Counted from the first letter of the stretch, positions 25,081 to 33,892 are shown. The stretch: 64,000 nt of DNA from Lachnospiraceae bacterium (GCA_009780115.1 WRAQ01000006.1:23428-87427), one strand, 5' to 3'. Numbers and translations: made by a program. Notes: generated from the letters alone by a model not told the origin.

Positions 25081-25871
25081 TGAATATCATCCGTGCGGAT
25101 ATATACGCAATGATTAGGGGAAAAGGGCTGTACATCACCTTTGGGCTGATTTTCTTGCTCAATATTTTAATGATAAACGCGCAGGGAAGCGGCACGGTGG
25201 GGATACATTTCTCCGACGGAGCGCTTGGCGTGGAAATGCAGGAGTTAGGGTTTGACGGCATTAGGAGCGTTATACTTTTATATACCAATATGAGCAATAT
25301 GATGTTCTTCCTACTGCCATTGATTATATTGGTATCTGCTCCCATTTTTACGCATGGCACGGTCAAGAACGATATTTCGTGGGGAATATCAAGAACAAAG
25401 CTATACCTTTCAAAATTGTGTACCGCGATAACTTTGTGTATTATTATGGTTTTGTTTTACATGGGTACGGGGATGGGTATTGCAACAATATTAAACGGAT
25501 GGGGTGGCGTTGCGCCGAACGGGTATTGGACTAATTTATTCCAAACCGTGGGTACGCAAACTTTATTATTGATGGCGATGACCGCTATTGGAGTTTTCTT
25601 TGTATTCACTTTTAAACGGACTTCCATCGTTATGGGTGCTTTCATCGTCTTTTGCTTTGCGCCGGGTTTTGCCATAGCGCTTTTGGTGGATGCCGGATTA
25701 TTCTTCACACAAATGATGGACTTTGATTTAATGCTTGGAATTATGCGGCTTGGATATTTAAGCCAGCTTGAAACAAATTCAATTCTTTCCCTTTTAATGG
25801 TAGGCGTGTTTTACATTCTGGTTACTACTATTGGCGGGATAACACTATTCAAACGAGCGGAGATAAAATGA
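25077..25871 (+). CDS. ABC transporter permease (antimicrobial-peptide type)
   Basis: This 264-residue protein has six hydrophobic segments and an ABC-2-like layout (N-terminal MNIIRADIYAMIRGKGLYI, then FTHGTVKNDISWGISR). It overlaps the ATPase gene by 4 nt and the kinase gene by 4 nt, so the three are translationally coupled. Partner of the ATPase above. Confidence 0.85.
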   Translation: MMNIIRADIYAMIRGKGLYITFGLIFLLNILMINAQGSGTVGIHFSDGALGVEMQELGFDGIRSVILLYTNMSNMMFFLLPLIILVSAPIFTHGTVKNDISWGISRTKLYLSKLCTAITLCIIMVLFYMGTGMGIATILNGWGGVAPNGYWTNLFQTVGTQTLLLMAMTAIGVFFVFTFKRTSIVMGAFIVFCFAPGFAIALLVDAGLFFTQMMDFDLMLGIMRLGYLSQLETNSILSLLMVGVFYILVTTIGGITLFKRAEIK

Positions 25872-26758
25872 TTATGTTATGGATAGCCTGTGGTTTATTA
25901 ACCGCAGGCTTTATCGTTTTATTGTTTAAGTGGATATTGCTTAAAAGGGATATACGGCAGTTGGGTATTAAACTGAACGAAATAATTCATACGGACACCA
26001 ATGCCCGCCTTTCCACTCATACCTTTGACAAGGATATAATTAATCTTGCCGAAGGTATTAACCATATGCTTACAAAGCACCGGCAAGGATATTTGGAAGC
26101 AAATCGTTTAGAGAATGACTTAAAACGAGCCGTAACGAATATCTCTCATGACTTACGCACCCCTTTGACTTCTGCAAAAGGATATTTGCAAATGGCTGAA
26201 AATAAAGAATTAGACGAAGAAACTTTGTTGCGCTATCTTTCAATAATCCGCGGCAGATTAGACTCTCTTTCAATACTCATGGATAGTTTGTTTGCTTTTT
26301 CCCGTGCAGTTGAAGGAGATGTGACATTGCAACGGGTGAACATCAGTAATATACTCCGTGATACGCTTGTTGCCAGTTACGCAGAAATCGAAGGAAAGGG
26401 ATTTGATGTAGAGAGCGATATTCCCGATTCTACGGTTTATTGCTTTTGTGACGAAGATGCTTTGAAACGTGTGTTGCAAAACCTTATTTCAAATGCCGTG
26501 GTTCATGGTAATAGTAATTTGCGTGTCAGATTATTAGATGGGGTGATAGAAATTGCAAATAAAATTGATGAACCCCATAAAATAGATATCCATAATATAT
26601 TTGAACGCTTTTACACAGCAGATGCATCAAGAACCAATAAACGAACAGGGTTAGGCTTGGCTATAGCAAAAGAGTTAACCGAAAAAATGGGTGGGTGCAT
26701 ATCAGCAATAAAAGAAGAAAATATGCTTGTGATGCGTGTCCGTTTGCCTATGGCTTAA
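25868..26758 (+). CDS. Sensor histidine kinase of the ABC module
   Basis: This 296-residue kinase has a single N-terminal membrane segment (~5-23), a short linker, the HisKA motif NISHDLRTPLTS with His94, then N box (NLISNAVVHG) and G boxes (RTGLGLAIAKEL). It almost lacks an extracellular sensor part, like kinases that get their signal through the neighbouring transporter. It should phosphorylate the regulator at 23355. Confidence 0.92.
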   Translation: MIMLWIACGLLTAGFIVLLFKWILLKRDIRQLGIKLNEIIHTDTNARLSTHTFDKDIINLAEGINHMLTKHRQGYLEANRLENDLKRAVTNISHDLRTPLTSAKGYLQMAENKELDEETLLRYLSIIRGRLDSLSILMDSLFAFSRAVEGDVTLQRVNISNILRDTLVASYAEIEGKGFDVESDIPDSTVYCFCDEDALKRVLQNLISNAVVHGNSNLRVRLLDGVIEIANKIDEPHKIDIHNIFERFYTADASRTNKRTGLGLAIAKELTEKMGGCISAIKEENMLVMRVRLPMA

Positions 26759-26773
26759 TACAGAAAATAAGGT

Positions 26774-26797
26774 TTATTTTTGGGGAACCTACTACAC
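26774..26797 (+). repeat. Left copy of a 24-bp direct repeat (TTTTGGGGAACCTA box)
   Basis: TTATTTTTGGGGAACCTA at 26774-26791, continuing CTACAC, recurs as TTATTTTTTGGGGAACCTA with ATACAC at 28885-28909 (one extra T, one substitution). The two copies bracket the toxin-antitoxin, HEPN and recombinase-remnant segment. It may be the junction of a past insertion. Confidence 0.55.
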
Positions 26798-26814
26798 CTG
26801 AATCACCTAAAAAA

Positions 26815-26855
26815 TAACACCCACTTCTATTTCTTTCGAGGTGGGTTTAGTGTTA
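26815..26855. terminator. Hairpin between the convergent kinase and YgiT-type genes
   Basis: CCCACTTC (26820-26827) pairs with GAGGTGGG (26838-26845), flanked by TAACA / TGTTA. It is a plausible two-way terminator, though T runs are poor. Confidence 0.5.
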
Positions 26856-26874
26856 CGGTTTGGGTCAATTCAAA

Positions 26875-27102
26875 TTAAGCCGCTTTATCCGAATAATTAA
26901 TAACCGCTATTTCAGTTAATGAATTTTTTGTAGCTTTAACAATAGCTTCAAGCCTTCTGATTACTGTACCATTATAAACCACCTCACCGCATTGCTCACA
27001 AGTTTGGCATGGTACATTCTTAATAATAACCATACACGAACCTAAATCAACAAAATAAGTCGTCAAACCTTCTTTTAATGTTCCTTTGCAGAAAAAGCAC
27101 AT
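26875..27102 (-). CDS. YgiT-type zinc finger protein (antitoxin-like)
   Basis: This 75-residue protein has two CxxC pairs (MCFFCKG and CQTCEQCGEVV), the zinc finger of YgiT/MqsA-type proteins, but no separate helix-turn-helix domain. It starts 1 nt after the stop of the DUF4258 gene. DUF4258 plus YgiT-type zinc finger is a recurrent two-gene pair regarded as a toxin-antitoxin system related to MqsRA. A longer frame starting at 27150 overlaps the toxin and is unlikely. Confidence 0.8.
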   Translation of the reverse strand: MCFFCKGTLKEGLTTYFVDLGSCMVIIKNVPCQTCEQCGEVVYNGTVIRRLEAIVKATKNSLTEIAVINYSDKAA

Positions 27103-27103
27103 A

Positions 27104-27421
27104 TTACTCAACCGCCTTTCTTGTTTTATAATCATTTTCCCATTTTGCAAGTGACGGATAATAAGCAGTTATTAGATATAGCTCGCCGTCACCCAATCCA
27201 GCGACAACATGAATATTATCATGTTCGATAGTTTGCCCAAATATTAATGCGCTGGGGTAAGGATAATCATCTGGGTAATGCTCAATTATCTCTCCGTTCA
27301 TTATAGCGTGTATTATATCGTCATATTCTATGCCACGTTTTATTAATCTGTCAGTAAAATGATGAGTAGCCTTAATTGTTTCATCGCTACATAAAGCTCT
27401 TATATCTTCAATGTTCAACAT
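27104..27421 (-). CDS. DUF4258 protein (MqsR/RelE-like toxin candidate)
   Basis: This 105-residue protein of family DUF4258 carries ATHHFTDRLIKRGIEYDDI near the N-terminus and a C-terminal VVAGLGDGELYLITAYYP, resembling the BrnT/MqsR ribonuclease fold in its beta-hairpin ending. It is paired with the zinc-finger gene downstream, toxin first as in mqsRA. The start ATG is preceded by GGACGGTGACG on the coding strand, a modest site. Confidence 0.75.
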   Translation of the reverse strand: MLNIEDIRALCSDETIKATHHFTDRLIKRGIEYDDIIHAIMNGEIIEHYPDDYPYPSALIFGQTIEHDNIHVVAGLGDGELYLITAYYPSLAKWENDYKTRKAVE

Positions 27422-27631
27422 TATTAGTCGTCACCGTCCTTAATTTATTATATCATGCTTCATCTATTTGTCAAAAAATAATCTTTTAGATTTTGAAATT
27501 TTAAATTATGATTTTGCGCGATGAGTTTAGAATTACAGTTTGGACTGATATATGTTAAGATTATATTGTTAGAGATATTTTGGCATCCCTTGTACTATTT
27601 GATGGAGGTGATGAGTTGAACGGAGGTATTA

Positions 27632-28519
27632 GTGAAAAGTAGAGTTGATGAAATAATAAATGATTTAAAAGAAAAGCTATTGCCATATAAGAAATTAAAA
27701 GACAATTTAAAAGATTGGTGCGCACCTCTTGATGAAACGCCAGAAGAAATAAAGCGATCCCAAATTCAATATGAAGAATTGCTGAAGGCAATTGAACCAA
27801 CTCTGGAACTTCTAGAGCGCGTAGAAAAAATAATACAAGAACGACCTTCTACTTCTGATTATATTGATAAAGTTATTGAAGAAAGGCATAAGGTGCTTGA
27901 TGAATATGGCTGGTTCTATGCATTTGGCATTTCCGACCAATTATCTAATGAAATATATAAAAATCATAATATATTAGGTCAAGGTGGCGTAGATACAATG
28001 GTTATTAATTTTTTTAAAGATAATAATTATGCAGAGTTAAAAAAAATAATTACTAAATATAAAAACTCTTTGTATTTTGAATCAAGAGCGCACATTTTTG
28101 ATGAAGCTTTTATAAACCATAAAGAGGAACGCTTTTATTCGTCTGTAACATTGCTTAGTGTGCATACAGAAGGTATTATAAAAGACTATATTAGGAAAAA
28201 AGTGACTGCGCGTTATAGGCTTGATAGATGTATAAATGATTTAGACACATTGCTTGTTAATAAAGCTGCATATTTCCCAAATGTTGAAAGAAAAATACTT
28301 TTTGAGTTTCTTGTCGATGTTTTTGATTCGGATTTTTCGCCCACTGACCCAGATTTCCAACGTGACTTAAAAGAGCCAAGTCATAATTTGTCAAGACATA
28401 AAATTGCTCATGGTAACGTTTTTAAAGGGCTATCGGAAGTTGACTCGTTAAAGTGTTTCTTATATTTAAATGCAATACGTATCTTGCTTTTTGAGTTAAG
28501 CCAAGATAGTAACGAATAG
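27632..28519 (+). CDS. HEPN-domain protein, possible defence effector
   Basis: This 295-residue soluble protein has an N-terminal helical/coiled-coil region (~1-90), and a C-terminal helical domain with SRHKIAHG, an R-x4-H motif of HEPN ribonucleases. It starts at GTG with GGAGGTATTA directly before it. HEPN proteins of this size in islands often act as RNA-cleaving abortive-infection effectors. Its position between a toxin-antitoxin pair and a recombinase remnant supports a defence role, but no specific family name is certain. Confidence 0.6.
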   Translation: MKSRVDEIINDLKEKLLPYKKLKDNLKDWCAPLDETPEEIKRSQIQYEELLKAIEPTLELLERVEKIIQERPSTSDYIDKVIEERHKVLDEYGWFYAFGISDQLSNEIYKNHNILGQGGVDTMVINFFKDNNYAELKKIITKYKNSLYFESRAHIFDEAFINHKEERFYSSVTLLSVHTEGIIKDYIRKKVTARYRLDRCINDLDTLLVNKAAYFPNVERKILFEFLVDVFDSDFSPTDPDFQRDLKEPSHNLSRHKIAHGNVFKGLSEVDSLKCFLYLNAIRILLFELSQDSNE

Positions 28520-28884
28520 GCAATATTGGATTTTATATTGAGATTATGGTCATAAGATATTCATCAACCAAGATATCTAGGAATCCGCTGGTGATGAATT
28601 AAGATGATGATTAATAAAATCTTATTGGTAATAAATTAAAGTTCGCAAGGTAAAAATAATCGTTGTGAAATCGTGTTCTTCTTAAAAGATTTGCAAAATG
28701 CAAGCCATTCAAATATTATGAAGCACAGAAAGACATTAATAAAAGTTCTTGTTGACAGGATATATTTATATGACGATGGCAGAATAACAATGCTTTGTTA
28801 CAATGGCGATACAACAACAGAAATAGATGTGAATCTGATTAAGGAAATAGAAAAGGAAATACCAGAGCAGGCAAAAAATAAGAG

Positions 28885-28909
28885 TTATTTTTTGGGGAAC
28901 CTAATACAC
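28885..28909 (+). repeat. Right copy of the TTTTGGGGAACCTA box
   Basis: Partner of the repeat at 26774-26797. It lies at the end of the recombinase remnant and abuts the tRNA-derived repeat that begins at 28905. Confidence 0.55.
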
Positions 28910-28953
28910 TATCAGGGACTCGAACCCTGGACAAATAGATTAAGAGTCTACTG
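28905..28953 (-). repeat. 49-bp copy of the tRNA-Lys 3' part (attachment-site repeat, left)
   Basis: Matches 31713-31761 over 49 bp with one mismatch (T28910 versus C31718). On the minus strand it contains the T arm, variable loop and anticodon arm of tRNA-Lys, but lacks the D arm and 5' acceptor strand, so it is not a functional tRNA. It ends exactly at the tRNA discriminator base, as att sites of tRNA-targeting integrases do. Confidence 0.9.
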
Positions 28954-28986
28954 ATGTGATTGGATAGATTATAGTGGGGTATTGAT

Positions 28987-30210
28987 TTATACAATTACTT
29001 CTAATAATCTTGTGCCTATTTTTTGCACAATAGGCACGATTAACGCATTACCCATTGTAAAATATCTGTATTTATCAGGCATCCCTGTATTCGTCCAATT
29101 ATCGTCAAATCCGTTTAATCGTTCGCATTCGATAGGAGTTAAAAGCCGCAGTCTTCTAGTTGTTGCATCCTCAATAACATGAGAACTTCTGTTAACACTT
29201 GACTCGCTTGTTAACATGGTACGTGCAGGTTTATCTAAGTCATCAGGAAAACACATTCCACCTTCACTGAAAAAATAAGGCTCGCCATTTGGACGCTCTC
29301 TCTGTATCTTTTTTGCTCCTTTTAAAAAATGCCATTTTTCAAGTGAACCATTGAGGAAATATTTTTCATCTACAGACTCTGTATGTCGTATTTGCCGCAG
29401 CATTGTTGGACGACACTCAATAGGGGTTACTTCATTTGAGACGACACGACCATTTATCATAAATCCGGAATTATATAAAGGTATCGAAAAATTGTTTGAT
29501 AATATGTGCAAATCATCATAATTTTCACCATTTAATAACGTTTCCGACATCTTTTTAGGATTAACTGTGTCATGAACATGAAAAATTGACGAAAAGAATC
29601 CCTTATTGTATAATACATTATAAAGACTATCCTTTTTCAAATCAGCAAATTCCTTGTGATAATTTGTTGATTTGTGAGCCGCTAGTATATATACACGCCG
29701 CCTCCGCTGTGCATATCCATAATCGGCAGCATTGAGAACTCGCCATTCGACACAATAGCCCTTATCATTAAAGCAACGAAGCATTACACCGAAATCGCGT
29801 CCGCGTTGACTTCCGGGAGATTTTAATAAACGATCAACATTTTCGAGAATAACGAAACGAGGACGATGGCGATAAATTATATCATTTATATGCCACCACA
29901 TTACACCCTTTTTTCCCTCGATGCCTTGTGCGCCGGTTCTGGCTACAGAATAATCTTGGCACGGGAAACCGCCGACAAGAAGATCGTGAGTAGGAATACG
30001 ATTTTTAGCAATTGCAATATCCTCATTCACGTGGTTAGGTGAAGCACCATAATGTGACACATAGCAGTCAAAAGCATATTGCTGTTTTTTTTCTGGTTCC
30101 CATTGGTTAGCCCAGATTGTTGCATACTGATTTGAACTTAGCTCGAGTCCGGCACGAAAGCCACCAACCCCTGCAAATAGTTCAACAACCTTGATTTTTT
30201 CAGATTTCAT
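28987..30210 (-). CDS. DNA (cytosine-5) methyltransferase of a type II restriction system
   Basis: This ~407-residue enzyme has the ordered C5-MTase motifs: VVELFAGVGGFRAGLE (I), GGFPCQDYSVA with the catalytic Cys (IV), FVILENVDRLLK (VI), GYAQRRRRVYILA (VIII) and FTMGNALIVPIV (X). The ATG at 30210 has AAGGAGAG before it, so it is preferred over the ATG at 30237. It protects the host from the divergent endonuclease at 30299. If that enzyme is a true Sau3AI relative, the target site would be GATC. Confidence 0.95.
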   Translation of the reverse strand: MKSEKIKVVELFAGVGGFRAGLELSSNQYATIWANQWEPEKKQQYAFDCYVSHYGASPNHVNEDIAIAKNRIPTHDLLVGGFPCQDYSVARTGAQGIEGKKGVMWWHINDIIYRHRPRFVILENVDRLLKSPGSQRGRDFGVMLRCFNDKGYCVEWRVLNAADYGYAQRRRRVYILAAHKSTNYHKEFADLKKDSLYNVLYNKGFFSSIFHVHDTVNPKKMSETLLNGENYDDLHILSNNFSIPLYNSGFMINGRVVSNEVTPIECRPTMLRQIRHTESVDEKYFLNGSLEKWHFLKGAKKIQRERPNGEPYFFSEGGMCFPDDLDKPARTMLTSESSVNRSSHVIEDATTRRLRLLTPIECERLNGFDDNWTNTGMPDKYRYFTMGNALIVPIVQKIGTRLLEVIV

Positions 30211-30298
30211 TTTTCTCTCCTTTTCATATTGTATCATATTTTTTTATATAGATCAAGCATAAAATGCTTAGCATTAACTAATTTTGGAAGGGGGCTTT

Positions 30299-31648
30299 AT
30301 GAGTCGCTCAAAATACATAACAAAAGAAGAAATATTGGTACGTGGTCGCGAAGCTATAGGTATTCCTATGCGCGATATTGATAAAACAAATAGACTGAAA
30401 ACGGGGAAAGGCGCAATAGGTACTGTTTTGGAAGAATCATGGTTCGGACTTAAAGTAAACAATGAGTCCGAACCTGATTTTGTGGATGCCGGCATAGAGT
30501 TAAAAGCTACCCCATATGTTAAAAAGCGTATAGGTATCCGTGCAAAAGAGCGATTGGTCTGCAATATCATAAACTATATAGAAGAGTATAAAAACTCTTT
30601 TTTCACCAGTAGCTTTTGGAAAAAATGCAATACGATGTTGTTGATGTCATACGAGTATAAAGAAGATATCGATAAAGGCGATTTTCATATTGAGGAAGCC
30701 ACATTGTTTAGTTTTCCCGAAGAAGATTTGGTTGTGATAGAACATGATTGGGAAATAATAATTAATAAAGTTCGTAATGGTAAAGCGCATGAGCTTTCAG
30801 AAGGTGACACTTTATATCTTGGTGCATGTACCAAAGGGTCAACGTCCGCCAAAAGTATGCGCCAACAGCCTTTTTCTGATGAATTTGCAAAACAACGTGC
30901 ATATGCGCTTAAGCAATCATATATGACTTATATATTGAATAGTTATATATTCGGTAGCAAATCCAATGAACGGATAATCAAGGATCCGAATCTACTAAAA
31001 GAAACTTGCTTTGAAGATTATATTATCGACAAAATCAATCCATTTATCGGACGCACACAACACTCGTTGCTGAAAGAATTTAATATTGAATCTTCTGCAA
31101 AAAACATAAATGAAATTTTATTGTCACGAATACTTGGAGTTAAAGGACGAATCTCAGCAACTGATGAATTTAAAAAAGCAGGTATTATTCCGAAAACTAT
31201 TCGTATAAATCAAAAAGGTCGTATTAATGAGAGCATGTCGTTCCCTACATTCCGGTTTTTAGATATAATCAACGAAAACTGGGAGGAATCTTGTTTTAAG
31301 AATTATTTAGAGCCTGCTAGATTTTTGTTTGTTGTATTTAGAAAAATTAGTGATAAAGAATATATTTTCGAAAGAATAAAGTTCTGGAATATTCCCGCTG
31401 ACGACTTGGATGAAGTAAAAAAAGTCTGGGAACGTACAAAACAAGTAATTAAGGATGGAGTAGTATTAACAAAAACCGGCAGTAGTACAAAAAATAATTT
31501 CCCCAAATCTACAGAAAATCGAGTTTCCCATGTACGTCCACATGCAAGAAATGTAAACGATACATATCCGCTTCCTGATGGACGTAAAATGCCAAAGCAG
31601 TGTTTTTGGTTTAATAGGACTTATATAGAATCTATCATCGAAGAGTGA
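30299..31648 (+). CDS. Sau3AI/MutH-like type II restriction endonuclease
   Basis: This 449-residue protein has an N-terminal nuclease domain with the MutH/Sau3AI-type core SEPDFVDAGIELKATPY, giving Asp60, Glu67 and Lys69 as metal-site candidates, preceded by TGKGAIGTVLEESWFGL. Sau3AI is built of two MutH-like halves of which only the first is catalytic, and the length here (Sau3AI ~490) agrees. The ATG at 30299 with AAGGGGGC is preferred over TTG 30284. It is divergent from its methylase with an 88-bp gap. Confidence 0.88.
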   Translation: MSRSKYITKEEILVRGREAIGIPMRDIDKTNRLKTGKGAIGTVLEESWFGLKVNNESEPDFVDAGIELKATPYVKKRIGIRAKERLVCNIINYIEEYKNSFFTSSFWKKCNTMLLMSYEYKEDIDKGDFHIEEATLFSFPEEDLVVIEHDWEIIINKVRNGKAHELSEGDTLYLGACTKGSTSAKSMRQQPFSDEFAKQRAYALKQSYMTYILNSYIFGSKSNERIIKDPNLLKETCFEDYIIDKINPFIGRTQHSLLKEFNIESSAKNINEILLSRILGVKGRISATDEFKKAGIIPKTIRINQKGRINESMSFPTFRFLDIINENWEESCFKNYLEPARFLFVVFRKISDKEYIFERIKFWNIPADDLDEVKKVWERTKQVIKDGVVLTKTGSSTKNNFPKSTENRVSHVRPHARNVNDTYPLPDGRKMPKQCFWFNRTYIESIIEE

Positions 31649-31712
31649 GACAATTTATCTCATTGTAATTACTTTGTCAACTCGGTTTGGTGTTCGAGTA
31701 ACAATGATTCGC

Positions 31713-31785
31713 TACACCATCAGGGACTCGAACCCTGGACAAATAGATTAAGAGTCTACTGCTCTACCAACTGAGCTAATGGTGC
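31713..31785 (-). tRNA. tRNA-Lys (CTT anticodon)
   Basis: On the minus strand: acceptor GCACCAT/ATGGTGT (first pair G-T), D arm GCTCAGTTGGTAGAGC, anticodon stem GTAGA/TCTAT with loop CTCTTAA (anticodon CTT), T arm CAGGG/CCCTG with TTCGAGT, discriminator A. It is 73 nt; CCA is not encoded. The 3' 49 nt are duplicated at 28905-28953. No terminator follows its 3' end, as expected if DNA was inserted there. Confidence 0.97.
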
Positions 31786-31941
31786 GAATTTGCTTCTTGA
31801 TTATGCAAATGTAATTATATTATAATAAAGAATCAGCAGGAAAGCAAGCGCTGACTTTGTTCACATTTGCGCTCAACGATAGACCGAAGGGCTAGAGTTG
31901 ATGTAGATTACGATATCTTTTACAATAGACGAGGGATTTAA

Positions 31942-32715
31942 ATGATTTTTGAAAGCCATGCCCATTATGATGACAAAGCATTTGACAGCGACCGGGATAA
32001 ATTACTTAAATCAATGCCGGAGAATGGGGTCGGTTATATTCTTAATGCTGGTTCAAGTATGAAATCCATTTCGAAAACATTTTCATTAATGGAAAATTAC
32101 CCATTCATTTATGGAGCGTTTGGTATTCATCCTTCCGATACGGCTAAATTAAATGAAGAGAATTTTAAATGGCTTAAAAATCAGTTTAAAGCATCCGAAA
32201 AAGTAGTTGCTGTTGGCGAAATCGGCCTTGATTATTATTGGGATGACCCGGACCGTGAAACGCAGAAAATATGGTTTGTCAGACAACTGGAATTAGCCGG
32301 GGTATTGAACCTTCCGGTAATTGTTCACTCCCGCGAGGCGGCGAAAGATACCCTTGATACTTTGCGGGCACAAAAAGCCGGTCAGTACGGCGGGGTAATG
32401 CATTGTTTTTCATATACAAAAGAAACAGCCCGCGAATGCCTTAAAATGAATTTTCATATCGGAATCGGTGGAGTAGTTACCTTTAAAAATGCCCAGAAGT
32501 TGAAAGAAGTTGCGGCATATACACCACTAGACCGGATTTTAATTGAAACTGACTGCCCTTATCTTGCGCCGGTGCCATTCCGGGGTAAACGCAATACATC
32601 GGCTTATCTTCCCAATATCGCAGAGGAAATTGCCAAAGTTAAAGGTATCAGCTATGAAGAAGTGATTCAAAAAACAGCTGAAAACGCATTAAAATTATTC
32701 AAAATCACCATATAA
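31942..32715 (+). CDS. tatD: TatD-family metal-dependent DNase
   Basis: This 257-residue TIM-barrel hydrolase has metal ligands in MIFESHAHYDD, GEIGLDYYWD, VIVHSREA, GVMHCFSY and LIETDCPYLAP. TatD enzymes are 3'-5' exonucleases involved in DNA repair and RNA turnover. The rsmA gene follows 29 nt later, a common clostridial arrangement. Confidence 0.95.
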   Translation: MIFESHAHYDDKAFDSDRDKLLKSMPENGVGYILNAGSSMKSISKTFSLMENYPFIYGAFGIHPSDTAKLNEENFKWLKNQFKASEKVVAVGEIGLDYYWDDPDRETQKIWFVRQLELAGVLNLPVIVHSREAAKDTLDTLRAQKAGQYGGVMHCFSYTKETARECLKMNFHIGIGGVVTFKNAQKLKEVAAYTPLDRILIETDCPYLAPVPFRGKRNTSAYLPNIAEEIAKVKGISYEEVIQKTAENALKLFKITI

Positions 32716-32744
32716 TATCAAGTAAAACAGAACAAGGAGCAACA

Positions 32745-33626
32745 ATGCCCGACTTGGCAACCCCTTCAAAAACGATTGAAATTCTTAAAAAGCATAATTT
32801 CTCTTTCCAGAAAAAATACGGTCAAAATTTTCTCATCGACCGTCATATTCTTGAGAAAATTGTTACAGCCGCCGAGATTAGCAAATCCGACTGTGTTCTG
32901 GAAATTGGCCCCGGTATCGGCACAATGACCCAATATCTTGCTGAACATGCCGGAAAAGTCATCGCCGTGGAAATCGACAAATGCTTGATTCCCATTCTTG
33001 AAGAAACGTTGACCGGTTATGATAATGTTATTATTAAAAATCAGGATATCCTTAGAATAGATATCTTAAACCTTGTTAAAGAATATAACAATAGTAAACC
33101 GGTTAAGGTGGTCGCTAATCTTCCCTATTATATAACGACCCCGATTATCATGGCTCTTTTTGAACAGCATATCCCCCTTGAAACCATTACCCTTATGGTA
33201 CAAAAAGAAGTCGCCGAACGGATTAAAACCGGGCCGGGAAGCAAAGAATACGGCGCCCTGTCACTTGCAGTTCAGTATTATGCCAAGCCGGAAATCATCG
33301 CTGTTGTCCCACCGGCCTGCTTTATCCCAAAACCGGCAGTGTCAAGTGCTGTCCTCCACCTCAAGAAGCACCCGGCTCCAACCGTAAATGTAACCGATGA
33401 AGATTTTTTATTTAAAATTATCCGCGCTGCTTTTAACCAACGCCGGAAAACACTGGCTAACGCCTTAACAAATGCAGATAATTTAAAATTAACCCGCAAA
33501 GAAATCACCGATACACTCAAAAAAATGAACCTAAACGAATCTATCCGCGGCGAAGCCCTCTCCCTCGCAGAATTTGCGGTTCTATCGAACCAATTAATGT
33601 TGAAAAATATTGATAACATAGATTGA
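32745..33626 (+). CDS. rsmA: 16S rRNA (adenine1518/1519-N6,N6)-dimethyltransferase
   Basis: This 293-residue KsgA/RsmA enzyme has QNFLIDRHIL, the SAM motif EIGPGIGTMTQYL, catalytic NLPYYITTPI and the C-terminal AAFNQRRKTLANAL. It dimethylates two adjacent adenines near the 3' end of 16S rRNA during 30S maturation. AAGGAGCAACA precedes its ATG; co-transcribed with tatD. A 13-bp tandem duplication (TGATAACATAGAT) covers its stop codon. Confidence 0.97.
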   Translation: MPDLATPSKTIEILKKHNFSFQKKYGQNFLIDRHILEKIVTAAEISKSDCVLEIGPGIGTMTQYLAEHAGKVIAVEIDKCLIPILEETLTGYDNVIIKNQDILRIDILNLVKEYNNSKPVKVVANLPYYITTPIIMALFEQHIPLETITLMVQKEVAERIKTGPGSKEYGALSLAVQYYAKPEIIAVVPPACFIPKPAVSSAVLHLKKHPAPTVNVTDEDFLFKIIRAAFNQRRKTLANALTNADNLKLTRKEITDTLKKMNLNESIRGEALSLAEFAVLSNQLMLKNIDNID

Positions 33627-33645
33627 TAACATAGATTAAGAAAGA

Positions 33646-33744
33646 AGATAAAGATATCTCGCAGGAACCTTAGGCCGCCTTCTACAAAGATTAAACTGAA
33701 CGCATAAGCCAATTAGGCCGTAGTGACGAAGAGATACTTTATCT
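33646..33744 (+). other. Long-stem RNA structure after rsmA
   Basis: AGATAAAGATATCTC (33646-33660) pairs with GAGATACTTTATCT (33731-33744) with one bulged base, enclosing ~70 nt that include two AGGCC boxes. Lacks a T run. Its plan (closing stem around small hairpins) recalls the dnaK-dnaJ spacer. Role unknown. Confidence 0.4.
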
Positions 33745-33746
33745 GA

Positions 33747-33788
33747 CTTCATGATTCAAATTTAATATTAGCTTCATGATTCAAATTT
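33747..33788 (+). repeat. 17-bp direct repeat upstream of galK
   Basis: CTTCATGATTCAAATTT occurs at 33747-33763 and 33772-33788, 25 bp apart, with a degenerate third part (TTATGGATTTAAATC) after it. It lies about 35-75 bp upstream of the galK -35 box and might be a regulator site. Confidence 0.45.
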
Positions 33789-33821
33789 GTATTGATTTAT
33801 GGATTTAAATCTGATGCTTTA

Positions 33822-33850
33822 TTGACACAGTATAGATTTATATATATATT
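33822..33850 (+). promoter_or_regulatory. galK promoter
   Basis: Consensus TTGACA (33822-33827), 17-nt spacer and TATATT (33845-33850), 43 bp before the galK start. Confidence 0.75.
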
Positions 33851-33892
33851 TATTATGAAATATAGTTTTACGATTTTGGAGAGAAACTTCCT

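Larger units (their letters stand above)
28640..28954 (+). pseudogene. C-terminal remnant of a large serine recombinase
   Basis: This ~85-codon open stretch has no ribosome site and an in-frame stop just before it (28637). The segment KHRKTLIKVLVDRIYLYDDG matches the end of clostridial large serine recombinases (usual form HRKTLIDxFVNxIYLYDD). The catalytic N-terminal resolvase domain is gone. The reading runs into the tRNA-derived repeat at 28905 and stops at 28952-28954, so the last residues are tRNA antisense, not protein. It marks an old mobile element. Confidence 0.7.

Noticed and set aside
28905..28953. Second tRNA-Lys gene
   Set aside because: D arm and 5' acceptor strand are missing; it is only the duplicated 3' part of the tRNA at 31713-31785.
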